DNA of 64,000 nt from an uncultured Thalassolituus sp. (lineage in GTDB: Bacteria; Pseudomonadota; Gammaproteobacteria; Pseudomonadales; Oceanobacteraceae): contig NZ_CATMFB010000009.1 in the NCBI RefSeq assembly GCF_950066645.1, forward strand, positions 62,001 through 126,000, in the 5' to 3' direction. The stretch's first letter is position 1; each line of letters begins with the position of its first letter. Positions 28,522 to 35,895 of this stretch are shown piece after piece. Made by a program: the position numbers and the translations under genes. Under the pieces are notes generated by a model that saw only the letters and a program-made list of their open reading frames with translations, was not told where the DNA came from and did not search any database.

Positions 28522-29247
28522 CTATGCGCCCTCCGGGTCAAGAAAGTTGTCCTGATGCCCCTCATTCTCCAGAAAATCAGAAAATCTCTTTCCATGCTCA
28601 TCTGAGAAATGCCGACCTGTGCTTCGCAGTGACTGGATCCTGTCTACCCTGAAATGCCTGAAACTCTGCGCCCGTTCACACCAGAGCGTCAGCAACCAGG
28701 CGGTGTCAAACACAGTCAGCCCCAGGGGCCGCGCCAAACGTCGGGTATGCTTATCCGCAAGGCTGAGATATTCAATTTCAAGTTCTTTTCTAAGCTGAAT
28801 AGCATCCTTTAGCTCGCGTAGATACGGCGTGTTATCAAGCTTACTGGGGCCTGCCATAAAGGACGAGTTTAAAAACTCATACCGCGCCGCTTCGCCAACA
28901 ACAGAAGCAATCTTAGCGGCCGCATTCCGGGCGGAACCGGCGACACCCTGATCACTACGGGAAGCAACAAGCCTCAGCCCAAGTGCAATTGCTGATAGCT
29001 CAGATTCACTTAACCTGAGCGACGGCATGAAATACCCGGGCTCCAGAATATAGCCAATACCACCCTCTCCCCGAATCGGCGCTCCCATTGCCTGCAGATC
29101 GGCCATATCCCTGTATAGAGTTCTTAACGAGACATTCATCCTTGTCGCCAGCTCCCTGGCCGGAACAGCAGTGCGATGAAGCCTCAGCTCATCCAGCAAC
29201 TGAAATAATCGGTAGGTTCTCACAATACCACTGCCACTTTCTGACAC
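28522..29247 (-). CDS. YafY-type transcriptional regulator (HTH_11 and WYL domains)
   Basis: A 241-residue regulator. The N-terminal winged helix (RLFQLLDELRLHRTAVPARELATRMNVS region; RTLYRDMADLQAMGAPI as recognition part) binds DNA; the WYL domain (about 140-215) shows IEYLSLADKHTRRLARPLGL and TAWLLTLWCERAQSFRHFRVDRI. WYL domains sense nucleic-acid ligands or metabolites. It is divergent from the small NTF2-like gene with only 88 bases between the starts, the usual arrangement of YafY regulators with the gene they control, so it probably regulates 29336-29713 and itself. Confidence 0.87.
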   Translation of the reverse strand: MSESGSGIVRTYRLFQLLDELRLHRTAVPARELATRMNVSLRTLYRDMADLQAMGAPIRGEGGIGYILEPGYFMPSLRLSESELSAIALGLRLVASRSDQGVAGSARNAAAKIASVVGEAARYEFLNSSFMAGPSKLDNTPYLRELKDAIQLRKELEIEYLSLADKHTRRLARPLGLTVFDTAWLLTLWCERAQSFRHFRVDRIQSLRSTGRHFSDEHGKRFSDFLENEGHQDNFLDPEGA

Positions 29248-29335
29248 TCAGCGACTGTAGCATGAACCCGTCATGTGACACACAGACAAGAAAAGCAGTA
29301 ACTGAACGACTTCCACGGCAACTAAGGAGATAACC

Positions 29336-29713
29336 ATGGATCACGAGACGGCAATACTCGACGTAATCAACACAATGACCGACGCTTTTGCACAAGGTGA
29401 TATCAACACTGTTATGAACTGCTATGCACAGAACGCCGTAGTCGTTGGCGAGCCAGGGAAAAAACAACAAGGAGACTCACAGTTACGCGCCATGTTTGGC
29501 TCGTATATCGAAGCTGGAGTAAATTTCAGATACGGAAAACACGAGGTGATTGTCAACGAACATACTGCACTTCACCTGATGAAGTGGACGCATCCGCAAA
29601 TCGACGGTAACGACGTCAGTGCTCTGTCCGTTGCCGTTTTGCAGAAGCAGGCCGATGGCACCTGGAAGATGATAATTGACCATCCCTTCGGTGATGGCGT
29701 CATGAATTACTGA
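29336..29713 (+). CDS. NTF2-like (SnoaL/DUF4440-type) small protein
   Basis: A 125-residue single-domain protein of the NTF2-like cone fold: ILDVINTMTDAFAQGDINTVMNCYA at the start, then AVVVGEPGKKQQG and a C-terminal WKMIIDHPFGDG strand. Members act as isomerases, hydrolases or ligand binders; no catalytic dyad can be named with confidence here. ATG at 29336 follows AAGGAG at 29323-29328. The divergent WYL regulator is the likely controller. Confidence 0.82.
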   Translation: MDHETAILDVINTMTDAFAQGDINTVMNCYAQNAVVVGEPGKKQQGDSQLRAMFGSYIEAGVNFRYGKHEVIVNEHTALHLMKWTHPQIDGNDVSALSVAVLQKQADGTWKMIIDHPFGDGVMNY

Positions 29714-29763
29714 AGCTCATCCTGAATACGGGCCTGGAGAAACCAGGCCCATGAACTTCGCAC

Positions 29764-30435
29764 TCAGTCGCCGGAAGGTGTGTAGTTTGCCCAGATTTCA
29801 GGCTCTTTTTCCCAGGGCGGCACCCCCGGGGAGAAGCCACTGTCAGCAGCACTCGAATTCTGATACCAGAACTGTATCCGTTTCATAAAGTCCTGATCAC
29901 TGCGGTTGCGAAAGATAAACCGTATTTCAGCATAAGTAATAACACGGTATTTGATGTCATCATCTACTTTGTACTGATAAACAGTACTCCTCTCGAAAGG
30001 GAATACGGCTTCTTCAGCTGCGACTCCGGGCTTTGAGATCACTGCATTCCAGTCCATGCCGTGATCAATTGCGAAATGAATAAAATGGTTATGCTTAACC
30101 AGAAACTCGATCCCTGCTTTACTTTTTTTGCGCCATCGCCGGTTGTTCGCTACGTCATCATCTGACGCAGGAACCTCAAGATCTGCATCATTGCGTACAA
30201 CACCGTGGTATTTCTCGCGTGTACGGCAGAACTCGCTGAAATCTTTGTTCAGATAGTGACAATCGTTAACGGCTGTTCCCGTCAGTAACTGATCCAACCA
30301 GGCTACGGTATTTTTGCTGGCAAAGTCCATGCAGGTCCGCTGTGTAAGCTGCTGAATCAACCTACCCCGACTCCCTGAGAAGCCATAAAAGAAATCACCA
30401 GCGCAGTACGTTCTCCATGGGTCAGAAAATGGCAT
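29764..30435 (-). CDS. Conserved-looking soluble protein of unknown function
   Basis: A 223-residue soluble protein with no signal peptide or membrane segment. It is rich in aromatic residues, Asp and Arg (FFYGFSGSRGRLIQQLTQR, VKHNHFIHFAIDHGMDWNAV, YRVITYAEIRFIFRNRSDQDFM). The N-terminal phrase CAGDFFYGFSG and the later EKEPEIWANYTP do not match a family I recognise. It is flanked by NTF2-like and membrane-protein genes and has no operon partner closer than 50 bases (convergent with the NTF2-like gene). The region is accessory, so a selfish or defence-related role is possible, but nothing in the sequence shows it. Confidence 0.6.
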   Translation of the reverse strand: MPFSDPWRTYCAGDFFYGFSGSRGRLIQQLTQRTCMDFASKNTVAWLDQLLTGTAVNDCHYLNKDFSEFCRTREKYHGVVRNDADLEVPASDDDVANNRRWRKKSKAGIEFLVKHNHFIHFAIDHGMDWNAVISKPGVAAEEAVFPFERSTVYQYKVDDDIKYRVITYAEIRFIFRNRSDQDFMKRIQFWYQNSSAADSGFSPGVPPWEKEPEIWANYTPSGD

Positions 30436-30677
30436 ATACGGCCTCCGTGCAGACTAATATTCAGGAAGTGAAGAATCAGAATGTACGCCACGTCGAATCA
30501 ACTTCGATACGACTGATATCGTCAGATATTTAAGGCTACGAAACCGAGCAAATGCATAAACTGAAAAAATTCAGCAGGTTGGCGGGACCACAGGAGATAG
30601 AATGCGCCACTGGCTTCAACAGCCAGACAAAATATTCCAAAAAGAATACGCCATAATCATTGCCTGGCAGGAATAGT

Positions 30678-31130
30678 CTATTCAGTGTGCCGGATTGTAC
30701 GCCAATGACTGAGGGATAAGACGAGGCCCAATCCCAGCAGGCTCATACCGAGCAGGCTCAGCTGCCAGGGTGATGACGCTGGCGTCAGCTGAGACGTAGT
30801 CATCGCCCCGATCATTCCGGGAAAGTGCTCCACAACACCAATGGCCAGTATCGCCCAGGCGCTCCAGCGCTCCCCTCGTCGGAATGGAATAGCCAACAGA
30901 AAGACGATGGCGACGGCAGAAGACAAAAACCCTGCACCTTCAGTTTTCATCATGCCGAGATACAGCACCTGATACGCTGGAGGAAGCTCATCCCACGACG
31001 TCGATATTGCGGCCAAATGAAAAGGCAGAAGCTCAGAACTGAAGGTGTAAATCAGACCAAACAGAAAAAGACCGACTGCATTAAAGGAAAAGCAGAACAG
31101 CGCTAACTTTATTTTGATGCTTCCGTGCAT
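30678..31130 (-). CDS. Four-segment membrane protein of unknown function
   Basis: A 150-residue inner-membrane protein with hydrophobic segments at about 8-29, 53-83, 90-108 and 122-141. The pattern LGMMKTEGAGFLSSAVAIVFLLAIPFRRGERW followed by WAILAIGVVEHFPGM (shown as LGMMKTEGAGFLSS and AIGVVEHFPGM) recalls small DoxX-like or DUF-type membrane proteins but is not diagnostic. No enzyme motif is visible. The ATG at 31130 is preceded by a purine-rich GAGCC, a weak ribosome-binding site. 227 bases without a clear gene separate it from the next gene upstream. Confidence 0.6.
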   Translation of the reverse strand: MHGSIKIKLALFCFSFNAVGLFLFGLIYTFSSELLPFHLAAISTSWDELPPAYQVLYLGMMKTEGAGFLSSAVAIVFLLAIPFRRGERWSAWAILAIGVVEHFPGMIGAMTTSQLTPASSPWQLSLLGMSLLGLGLVLSLSHWRTIRHTE

Positions 31131-31357
31131 ATAGGGCTCCTGCGTCCAGTAGTCAGGCCATTCATTTTGGCCATTATCAATCGCGGTACCTGCAATCAGG
31201 CAGCGACAAAATTCCGAACACCTTACACTCTTTATCGAATATCAAAACGGACCAGGTTGGATATACCACTCAGGTCCTTTCATAACGAAGTAGCGTCGAG
31301 TCTATCCGATGGGATGAACTCCCCCAAGCTGAGAAGTAACTGATCAACATACGCTTG

Positions 31358-31693
31358 CTAAACGTCCCCATCGCCTCCCCCAGCTGCATCGTTACTGTTG
31401 CCATAACCCGACTCTTCACTGCCATCCCGGCTTGGAGCGAATACGCCAGCCAAAAAAATGTAACTCAGCAATGGTATTGAATCTTTCTTCTTCGTCTGGG
31501 CAAAGTCATCCCCAAGCGCAGCAACAGTAATCGCCGGACCAATTAAGGGAAGAAGCCAAGCCAATAGATAGATTGCACGCTTCTGGCCAGCTTCGAGTGA
31601 TTCGGATCGAGATACATGATATGAAACAAAACTCGCCAAGTAGAGCACCAGGCTAGCAAAAATGATAAATAAGGTTATTCCCAAATAACTCAT
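31358..31693 (-). CDS. Small two-segment membrane protein of unknown function
   Basis: A 111-residue protein with two membrane segments (about residues 3-27 and 41-60) and a hydrophilic tail rich in Gly, Asp and Asn (SEESGYGNSNDAAGGGDGDV). The RAIYLLAWLLPLIGPAIT segment resembles phage- or integron-borne small membrane proteins. It starts with ATG at 31693 after an AAGGA box, a better ribosome-binding site than in the cassette genes to the right. No attC-like palindrome follows it, so it probably lies outside the array. Confidence 0.6.
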   Translation of the reverse strand: MSYLGITLFIIFASLVLYLASFVSYHVSRSESLEAGQKRAIYLLAWLLPLIGPAITVAALGDDFAQTKKKDSIPLLSYIFLAGVFAPSRDGSEESGYGNSNDAAGGGDGDV

Positions 31694-31792
31694 AGTTATC
31701 CTTAAGGTTCACTGCCGCGATAGCCGGAAAGTGACGCCAGTCCTAGAAAAGGCGTTGAATTATTCTCTGTCCGGAACGAATCTTACCGATGA

Positions 31793-32149
31793 TTAAGCAT
31801 GTAAACGAGCCTTATTAAAGTATAGTAGAGGTAAGCCTATAACCAATGCTAGCGACCAATCATAGAGCCATAACCCAAGTAATGTATGGGTAGCAATCAC
31901 ATACATTACCTGCAAAGGATACTTGTTACTAAACAGCAATACACCACACGTAGCACAAGTAACCATTGATAAAATAGTTAGATAGAAATACCCAGCGCCG
32001 TCTTCCGTTAAGGCACTGACAAGTATGTCTCCAGCAGCCTCATAGGTGCTCATCGTTTCAGGCTGGGCAACGAATAGCAGAATTAACCAAACACCTAGAA
32101 AATTAATTACACCAGGAACGCAAAGCACACCAGCCATCTTAAAATTCAT
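31793..32149 (-). CDS. Four-segment membrane protein of unknown function
   Basis: A 118-residue membrane protein with hydrophobic stretches at about 5-28, 50-68, 74-90 and 92-112. The ATG at 32149 is preceded by GGGGGA; a GTG at 32167 is possible. AT-rich codon use differs from the core genes and is closer to the cassette region. It lacks a recognisable attC on its 3' side, but a degenerate one may lie just upstream (32209-32275), which would make it the last or a decayed unit of the array. Function unknown. Confidence 0.55.
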   Translation of the reverse strand: MNFKMAGVLCVPGVINFLGVWLILLFVAQPETMSTYEAAGDILVSALTEDGAGYFYLTILSMVTCATCGVLLFSNKYPLQVMYVIATHTLLGLWLYDWSLALVIGLPLLYFNKARLHA

Positions 32150-32208
32150 AATCCCCCTAAGATACACAAAGTTCCGCCGTGGAACGTGTACCTCCTACGC
32201 GCCCCAGC

Positions 32209-32275
32209 AATAACCCCAATAGCCCTTACGAGCGGTTTGTAGTATCAAAAAGTTTCATCGGTTGGTTATAAGCGT
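32209..32275 (-). repeat. Possible degenerate attC site
   Basis: AATAACCCC at the left and GGTTGGTTATAAG at the right form complementary core-like ends around a 40-base middle, and the stop codon of the gene at 32278 abuts it as in the clear cassettes. The inner arms pair poorly, so this may be a decayed attC or chance. Confidence 0.3.
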
Positions 32276-32277
32276 TC

Positions 32278-32904
32278 TCAGAGTTCAATTTTACGCCCCC
32301 TATACCCGCCTCCACCTTTCGTTAAGGTCCATTGCTTCCACCCTGTAGATTTAAACTTCAGACCAGAGTTAGACTTCAACGTTTCGAGATACTGCTGTAA
32401 ATGTACTCCACTACTCTCAATAGGAACAGTAAGGTCAAGCCTACCAGTAGAGTTTTCAGAGAGATGAAGATCAAATCGTGATATCCCAAGATGCTGTGGA
32501 CTTTTGCCTTGGCTTACAAAATTCGCGTAATCAACTGGGTTTTGAAATTCTAGCGCGACGCCTGAATCATCCGTAAGTTGAAAGAAGTACTTCACGTAAA
32601 GTTCTAAGGGCCCTACTTCGGTCTTCATTATCGGGCGCAATCCTTCCAACCTTTCTGCGATATCATATAGTTCTTCCTGAGTTGCCACCCACTGATGCCG
32701 CATATATCGCCCAAGATCCGTCCAACCATATATCTCGTAGCGCTCCTTCATTTCACTGATAATGAAACTTGAAAAATCTGCTGGAGTGTCATGTCCTTCG
32801 TATAGGTATATACAAACATAGTCCGGTTCAGAGCATTGCGTGCAACGATCCAAGAATGCCTGCACTCTTCTCAGCGGCTTAATGAAACCCTTTCCCAGGC
32901 TCAT
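32278..32904 (-). CDS. Unknown protein, possible cassette gene beyond the IS remnant
   Basis: A 208-residue soluble protein starting MSLGKGFIKPLRRVQAFLDRC; the true start is uncertain because a GTG 84 bases upstream is also in frame. CTQCSEPDYVCIYLYEG near residue 20 has three cysteines. The rest is mixed alpha/beta (MRHQWVATQEELYDIAERL, LEFQNPVDYANFVSQGKSP) and ends GGGGYRGRKIEL. I do not recognise it. It is separated from the cassette array by a decayed transposase gene and may originally have been a cassette (see the candidate attC at its 3' end). Confidence 0.55.
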   Translation of the reverse strand: MSLGKGFIKPLRRVQAFLDRCTQCSEPDYVCIYLYEGHDTPADFSSFIISEMKERYEIYGWTDLGRYMRHQWVATQEELYDIAERLEGLRPIMKTEVGPLELYVKYFFQLTDDSGVALEFQNPVDYANFVSQGKSPQHLGISRFDLHLSENSTGRLDLTVPIESSGVHLQQYLETLKSNSGLKFKSTGWKQWTLTKGGGGYRGRKIEL

Positions 32905-33002
32905 GGAACCACTATATGTAAAAGCGCCTTTTCTCACTCTCTGACCCTTGATCCTACCCACGAAAAGTAAACACCATTCCAGGCACACTTCTCGTGATAT
33001 TC

Positions 33003-33415
33003 CTATTCATACTCTGCTGGGCTGTTATAGCCTACCGCAGAGTGCCTTCGCACTCGGTTACAAAGCGGTTCGATGTATTCAAATACGAGCTAGTACGCTT
33101 CCTGCTTTGTCGTCAGCTGGTCAGCGTAAACGGATTCAACTTTGAGCCTTGGGAATTGATTCCATGACGGCGTTGTCCCAGCAGTTTCCCTTTCTGTTCA
33201 TACTAGGCCGTATGCTTTTGCTGAGCAACCGATGCAGATATTCCCCTGAACGATACCGCACTCCGCGGTCCGAATGAAGGATCAGACCAGCCTTCACCTA
33301 CCGTAAGTCATACGCCATCTGGCAGGTATCTATGACCAGCTGATTCGTCATGCTGAAGTCCAGCAACCATCCGATGATATCTCTCGAGTAAAGATCCATC
33401 ACAACGACGTATCAA
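33003..33415 (-). mobile_element. Remnant of an IS3-family transposase gene (OrfB C-terminal part)
   Basis: On the minus strand, three broken frames rebuild the catalytic core of an IS3-family OrfB: MDLYSRDIIGWLLDFSM, a stop, [17 protein letters not shown] (second catalytic Asp), [14 protein letters not shown] (catalytic Glu), then after a frame change [18 protein letters not shown], a stop, and LVFEYIEPLCNRVRRHSAV to the natural end SPAEYE at 33003. The N-terminal half with OrfA, the first catalytic Asp and any clear terminal repeats are missing. At least two stop codons and one frameshift make it non-functional. It has replaced the 3' flank of the GNAT cassette at 33426. Confidence 0.88.
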
Positions 33416-33425
33416 TCAAAATTAA

Positions 33426-33911
33426 CTACCGCGAGATCTGAAATGCGATACGCTCATCACCCCAAGAGTTCCTCACCTTGCCACAGCGCTGGAATCCCTT
33501 GGCCTCCAACAACCTCTGCATCGGCAGGTTGTCCGCGTGAGTGTCAACTTTAATATCCGAACACGCATTGAGACACCAATGAATACAGGAAGCTCCCACG
33601 CCAAGCCGTGCTTCCAGTACCGCCAAACGATGGACAACAGAGCACGGTCTGTCATTGAGCCACGCCCCATCGTATAGATCTTTGTACGTATCGTCTTCTT
33701 CATCAAGCAGCGCGAAGCACCCAACCAAGCGACCGTTTTGCCTGCATACGTACAGCCAACCAGACTCAATATCTTTTAATATAAGCTCCCGGGTTGGATA
33801 ACCTTCCCGCCATTGCAGTGGGTTTCCGGATCGTATCATTGTTTCTCTTGCCGACACATAGACGTGCATTATAGTGTCGATCTCTCTGGATTCAGCGCGT
33901 GATATTTCCAT
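33426..33911 (-). CDS. GNAT-family N-acetyltransferase (cassette gene)
   Basis: A 161-residue GNAT protein: acetyl-CoA-dependent transfer to an amine. The fold is visible from IMHVYVSARETMIRSGNP, through WLYVCRQNGRLVGCFALLDEED (beta-4) to the CoA-binding region RLAVLEARLGVGASCIHWCL, where the usual Q/R-x-x-G-x-G/A is replaced by ARLGVGAS, and NLPMQRLLEAKGFQRCG near the C-terminus. The acceptor is unknown. It lies at the edge of the cassette array; its attC is not present, apparently lost when the transposase fragment came in. A weak attC of the neighbouring cassette lies upstream. Confidence 0.8.
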   Translation of the reverse strand: MEISRAESREIDTIMHVYVSARETMIRSGNPLQWREGYPTRELILKDIESGWLYVCRQNGRLVGCFALLDEEDDTYKDLYDGAWLNDRPCSVVHRLAVLEARLGVGASCIHWCLNACSDIKVDTHADNLPMQRLLEAKGFQRCGKVRNSWGDERIAFQISR

Positions 33912-34046
33912 AGATTACCTGACTGGAAGATAGGAACGGCGTACTAGTTTACGACGAAAACCTTCAGTATATTTGATGTACTTTTCTTCGCATTCGTTGT
34001 CATTTAAAGATCCTCATTAAGAAGTAGAGAGGTGTCTAATTTTTAT

Positions 34047-34107
34047 GGGTAACTCGGAGGGCTATCGCCGATGACACGTGCTTGTCGCGTACTCAGTCTT
34101 GTTAATG
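34047..34107 (-). repeat. attC site (degenerate)
   Basis: Left core GGTAAC (34048-34053) and right core TTGTTAAT (34099-34106) bracket an imperfect palindrome; the short arms GGAG/ACTC pair weakly. The stop codon of the gene at 34102 lies within the right core, as at other cassettes here. Degenerate but in the expected place. Confidence 0.5.
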
Positions 34108-34428
34108 GTCTGGCAGTGCCGCTTTACTGCCTGCGTAATATCCTTTTTTGAACAGTAATGTAGTGCTGCCGATCTGCAATGCATTTGGGTCTAATCCAGC
34201 GCGTTGCGCCTCCGCTGTTGCTTCGATTGGGACTGCTCCCGCTACATCTTTGGCGATACGACCATACGAAACATCTGGCGCCAGCTCTCTCAGCATAGAC
34301 TCTATCTCGCTAGTGGTGACAAATTGCTCCACCCAAGCCGTTTGCCATTTACTTGACTGAAGGTACAGGTAGCAGTTCAGTGTAAGAGAAAGCAAAAGCA
34401 ATGCTGGAATAATGTATTTGGTCATCAT
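34102..34428 (-). CDS. Unknown membrane-anchored small protein (cassette gene)
   Basis: A 108-residue protein with one N-terminal hydrophobic segment (YIIPALLLLSLTLNCYLYL, about residues 5-23), either an anchor or an uncleaved signal, and a soluble remainder exposed to the periplasm. The soluble part has VPIEATAEAQRAGLDPNALQ and ends STTLLFKKGYYAGSKAALPDH. No family recognised. Two ATGs follow each other at 34428 and 34425 directly behind the upstream attC core, with no Shine-Dalgarno box. Confidence 0.6.
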   Translation of the reverse strand: MMTKYIIPALLLLSLTLNCYLYLQSSKWQTAWVEQFVTTSEIESMLRELAPDVSYGRIAKDVAGAVPIEATAEAQRAGLDPNALQIGSTTLLFKKGYYAGSKAALPDH

Positions 34429-34433
34429 CTGGC

Positions 34434-34514
34434 TATTAACGCTCCGCTAAACGATGAGCGCTAGCGAGTCCTGCCCACGCTTTTTCTGGGCGATTTTTTA
34501 TTGCCTTGTTAATG
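34434..34514 (-). repeat. attC site of the 34519-34803 cassette
   Basis: Left core TTAACGCTCCGC at 34436, right core CTTGTTAAT ending 34513. In between, GAGCGCTAGCGAGTC and GCCCACGCTTTTTCTGGGC give the usual imperfect stem of an attC. About 80 bp. Confidence 0.8.
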
Positions 34515-34518
34515 GTCT

Positions 34519-34803
34519 TTACTCCTCAATTGGATAGTAAGTGAAACCCGAATATATGTTCTTGTGCTCCTTTGGCATTTCATGAGTCATCTTTACTTCT
34601 AGCTCAGGTTCGACACCGAAAATTAGAGTAGAATCTGCACACAACTCAAGTTCAACTTTTAGCTGATGAATTACAATTTGAGCTGCCTCGTATTCTGTAT
34701 CAGCCTCAATCCGACGCGTTGCGAAAAAACCAGCTTTCTGAACCTTACCATTAACTTCAAACATGTAAGGCTCCCCCTGAACGAATATAACGAAGTTCTT
34801 CAT
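34519..34803 (-). CDS. Unknown small soluble protein (cassette gene)
   Basis: A 94-residue protein starting MKNFVIFVQGEPYMFEVNGKV, with GFFATRRIEADTEYEAAQIVI and a C-terminal IYSGFTYYPIEE. The pattern of an N-terminal beta-hairpin, a helix around EYEAAQIVIHQLK and a final beta-strand is similar to small integron-encoded alpha/beta proteins, but no family is assigned. It has its own attC 3' of the stop. It starts close to the truncated attC of its neighbour. Confidence 0.6.
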   Translation of the reverse strand: MKNFVIFVQGEPYMFEVNGKVQKAGFFATRRIEADTEYEAAQIVIHQLKVELELCADSTLIFGVEPELEVKMTHEMPKEHKNIYSGFTYYPIEE

Positions 34804-34808
34804 ATGAC

Positions 34809-34845
34809 CATTAACGCCCCGCTAGACGGCGGGTGATCTGCTACC
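34809..34845 (-). repeat. Truncated attC of the 34841-35290 cassette
   Basis: ATTAACGCCCCGCTAGACGGCGGGTG shares its first 20 bases (TAACGCCCCGCTAGACGGCG) with the full attC at 35299-35387 but then runs into the stop codon of the gene at 34841. The second half, including a GTTA core, is missing. It looks like an attC that lost about 50 bases. Confidence 0.65.
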
Positions 34846-35290
34846 TTATTTCCTCACTTGCTACTATTATAAAAAGAAGCTCCAATGACTCTGATATTAG
34901 CTCCAACTCGGCACTCTTTTTATTTTCAATATAGATTTGCCCAGGCTTTTGATCATCTGAAAGAAAACCAATGTCTCCGGATTTGCCGCAACCAGAGAAG
35001 CTTCCTATTTTAATAAACTTACTATTGCTTGTAGAAGGCTCTGGGGAGCGGATCTTAAAACTTTCATTTATGTCACAGACACCAAATGTTTCAAAGCAAT
35101 CTAGCATCATGGGAGAAACAGATCTCGCCATTTCCAATTCATCTGAAGTAAACCACCTCAGCCTTTTGTAAATCTTGGGTCTAAACATAAAGAACTCCCT
35201 CAAAAAGGATTTCTTTGGCGACCAAGTTCGAATCTCAGCCTTTGCCTCTACCCACATCTCCTGAAATTGCTTTCTATTGTCTTGATTCAT
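34841..35290 (-). CDS. Unknown soluble protein, possibly SUKH/SMI1-like (cassette gene)
   Basis: A 149-residue protein. WFTSDELEMARSVSPMMLDCF, FIKIGSFSGCGKSGDIGFLS and GQIYIENKKSAELELISESLE have the rhythm of SMI1/KNR4 (SUKH) immunity-type folds (helix, then a G-D-rich strand, then an I-Y-strand and a C-terminal helix), but the match is only by eye and weak. The N-terminus is basic (AKAEIRTWSPKKSFLREFF). Its 3' attC is truncated, so this cassette may no longer be mobile on its own. Confidence 0.55.
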   Translation of the reverse strand: MNQDNRKQFQEMWVEAKAEIRTWSPKKSFLREFFMFRPKIYKRLRWFTSDELEMARSVSPMMLDCFETFGVCDINESFKIRSPEPSTSNSKFIKIGSFSGCGKSGDIGFLSDDQKPGQIYIENKKSAELELISESLELLFIIVASEEIR

Positions 35291-35298
35291 GATAAGTA

Positions 35299-35387
35299 GC
35301 TAACGCCCCGCTAGACGGCGAGCGAAGCGAGTCCTAGTGAAGGCCACACTTTTTGTGGCCGTAACGAAATTCAGCGGTTTGTTAGCA
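35299..35387 (-). repeat. attC site of the 35391-35822 cassette
   Basis: GCTAACGCCCCGC at the left, GCGGTTTGTTAGC at the right: the cores are exact inverse complements over GCTAAC/GTTAGC. The middle AAGGCCACACTTTTTGTGGCC forms a stem. About 89 bp; nearly identical to the attC at 37872-37965. Confidence 0.92.
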
Positions 35388-35390
35388 GCT

Positions 35391-35822
35391 TCAACGAAAG
35401 TTCTGTTTATAGCGATTTTCATCCCACTCCTCTCCGAATCCGGAGCTTCCTATCAATGCCTTCGAAAATCCGCGCTGATGATCCGCGTATACAGCAGCGA
35501 TTGGACTGTCTCTGTAGAGGATTGAAAAGCTGCCGGAAGTAGACGACCACCCAATCTTTAGACTGGACGTATCAAGTGAATCAATGATTGCGGATTCAGA
35601 AGCGTATCTATTTATCAATACTGGCGTAGCTCCTTCAGCCATTGCTACCTTATTGAAATCTTCCCGGGACTCAATCGGGCTATATAAAAATACATCTTTC
35701 AGGATATTCCCACGATCAGACTCAATTAGGTAAGCCCAACATGAGGCTCCATCATTTTCAACTAAAACAGAATATCTTCCATCAGGACTGTCAAACTTCA
35801 GTCGGAACTCATCCATAGGCAT
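35391..35822 (-). CDS. Unknown soluble protein (cassette gene)
   Basis: A 143-residue protein from ATG 35822 (MPMDEFRLKFDSPDGRYSVLV); a second ATG lies two codons later. FDSPDGRYSVLVENDGASCW suggests an opening beta-sheet, WAYLIESDRGNILKDVFLYSP a second strand pair, and a later WSSTSGSFSILYRDSPIAAVY a further sheet. No catalytic or membrane motif is seen, and I do not recognise a family. Gene start follows the neighbouring attC by 14 bases without a clear ribosome-binding site. Confidence 0.58.
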   Translation of the reverse strand: MPMDEFRLKFDSPDGRYSVLVENDGASCWAYLIESDRGNILKDVFLYSPIESREDFNKVAMAEGATPVLINRYASESAIIDSLDTSSLKIGWSSTSGSFSILYRDSPIAAVYADHQRGFSKALIGSSGFGEEWDENRYKQNFR

Positions 35823-35836
35823 GACCACCAAATCCT

Positions 35837-35895
35837 GCTAACGCCCGCGTAATGGGCGCGAGCTTGCGAGCGTCCTAATTGACGCGTTTGTTAGC
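35837..35895 (-). repeat. attC site of the 35891-36667 cassette
   Basis: GCTAACGCCCGCGTAA at the left and GACGCGTTTGTTAGC at the right; stem CGCGAGCTTGCGAGCG inside. 59 bp, one of the short attC forms. The stop codon of the cassette gene lies inside the right core. Confidence 0.9.

Noticed and set aside
31131-31357. Possible attC near 31335-31362
   Set aside because: GTAACTGATCAAC and CTTGCTAAAC look like cores but are too close (about 28 bases) and do not fold into an attC; the stretch otherwise shows no gene.
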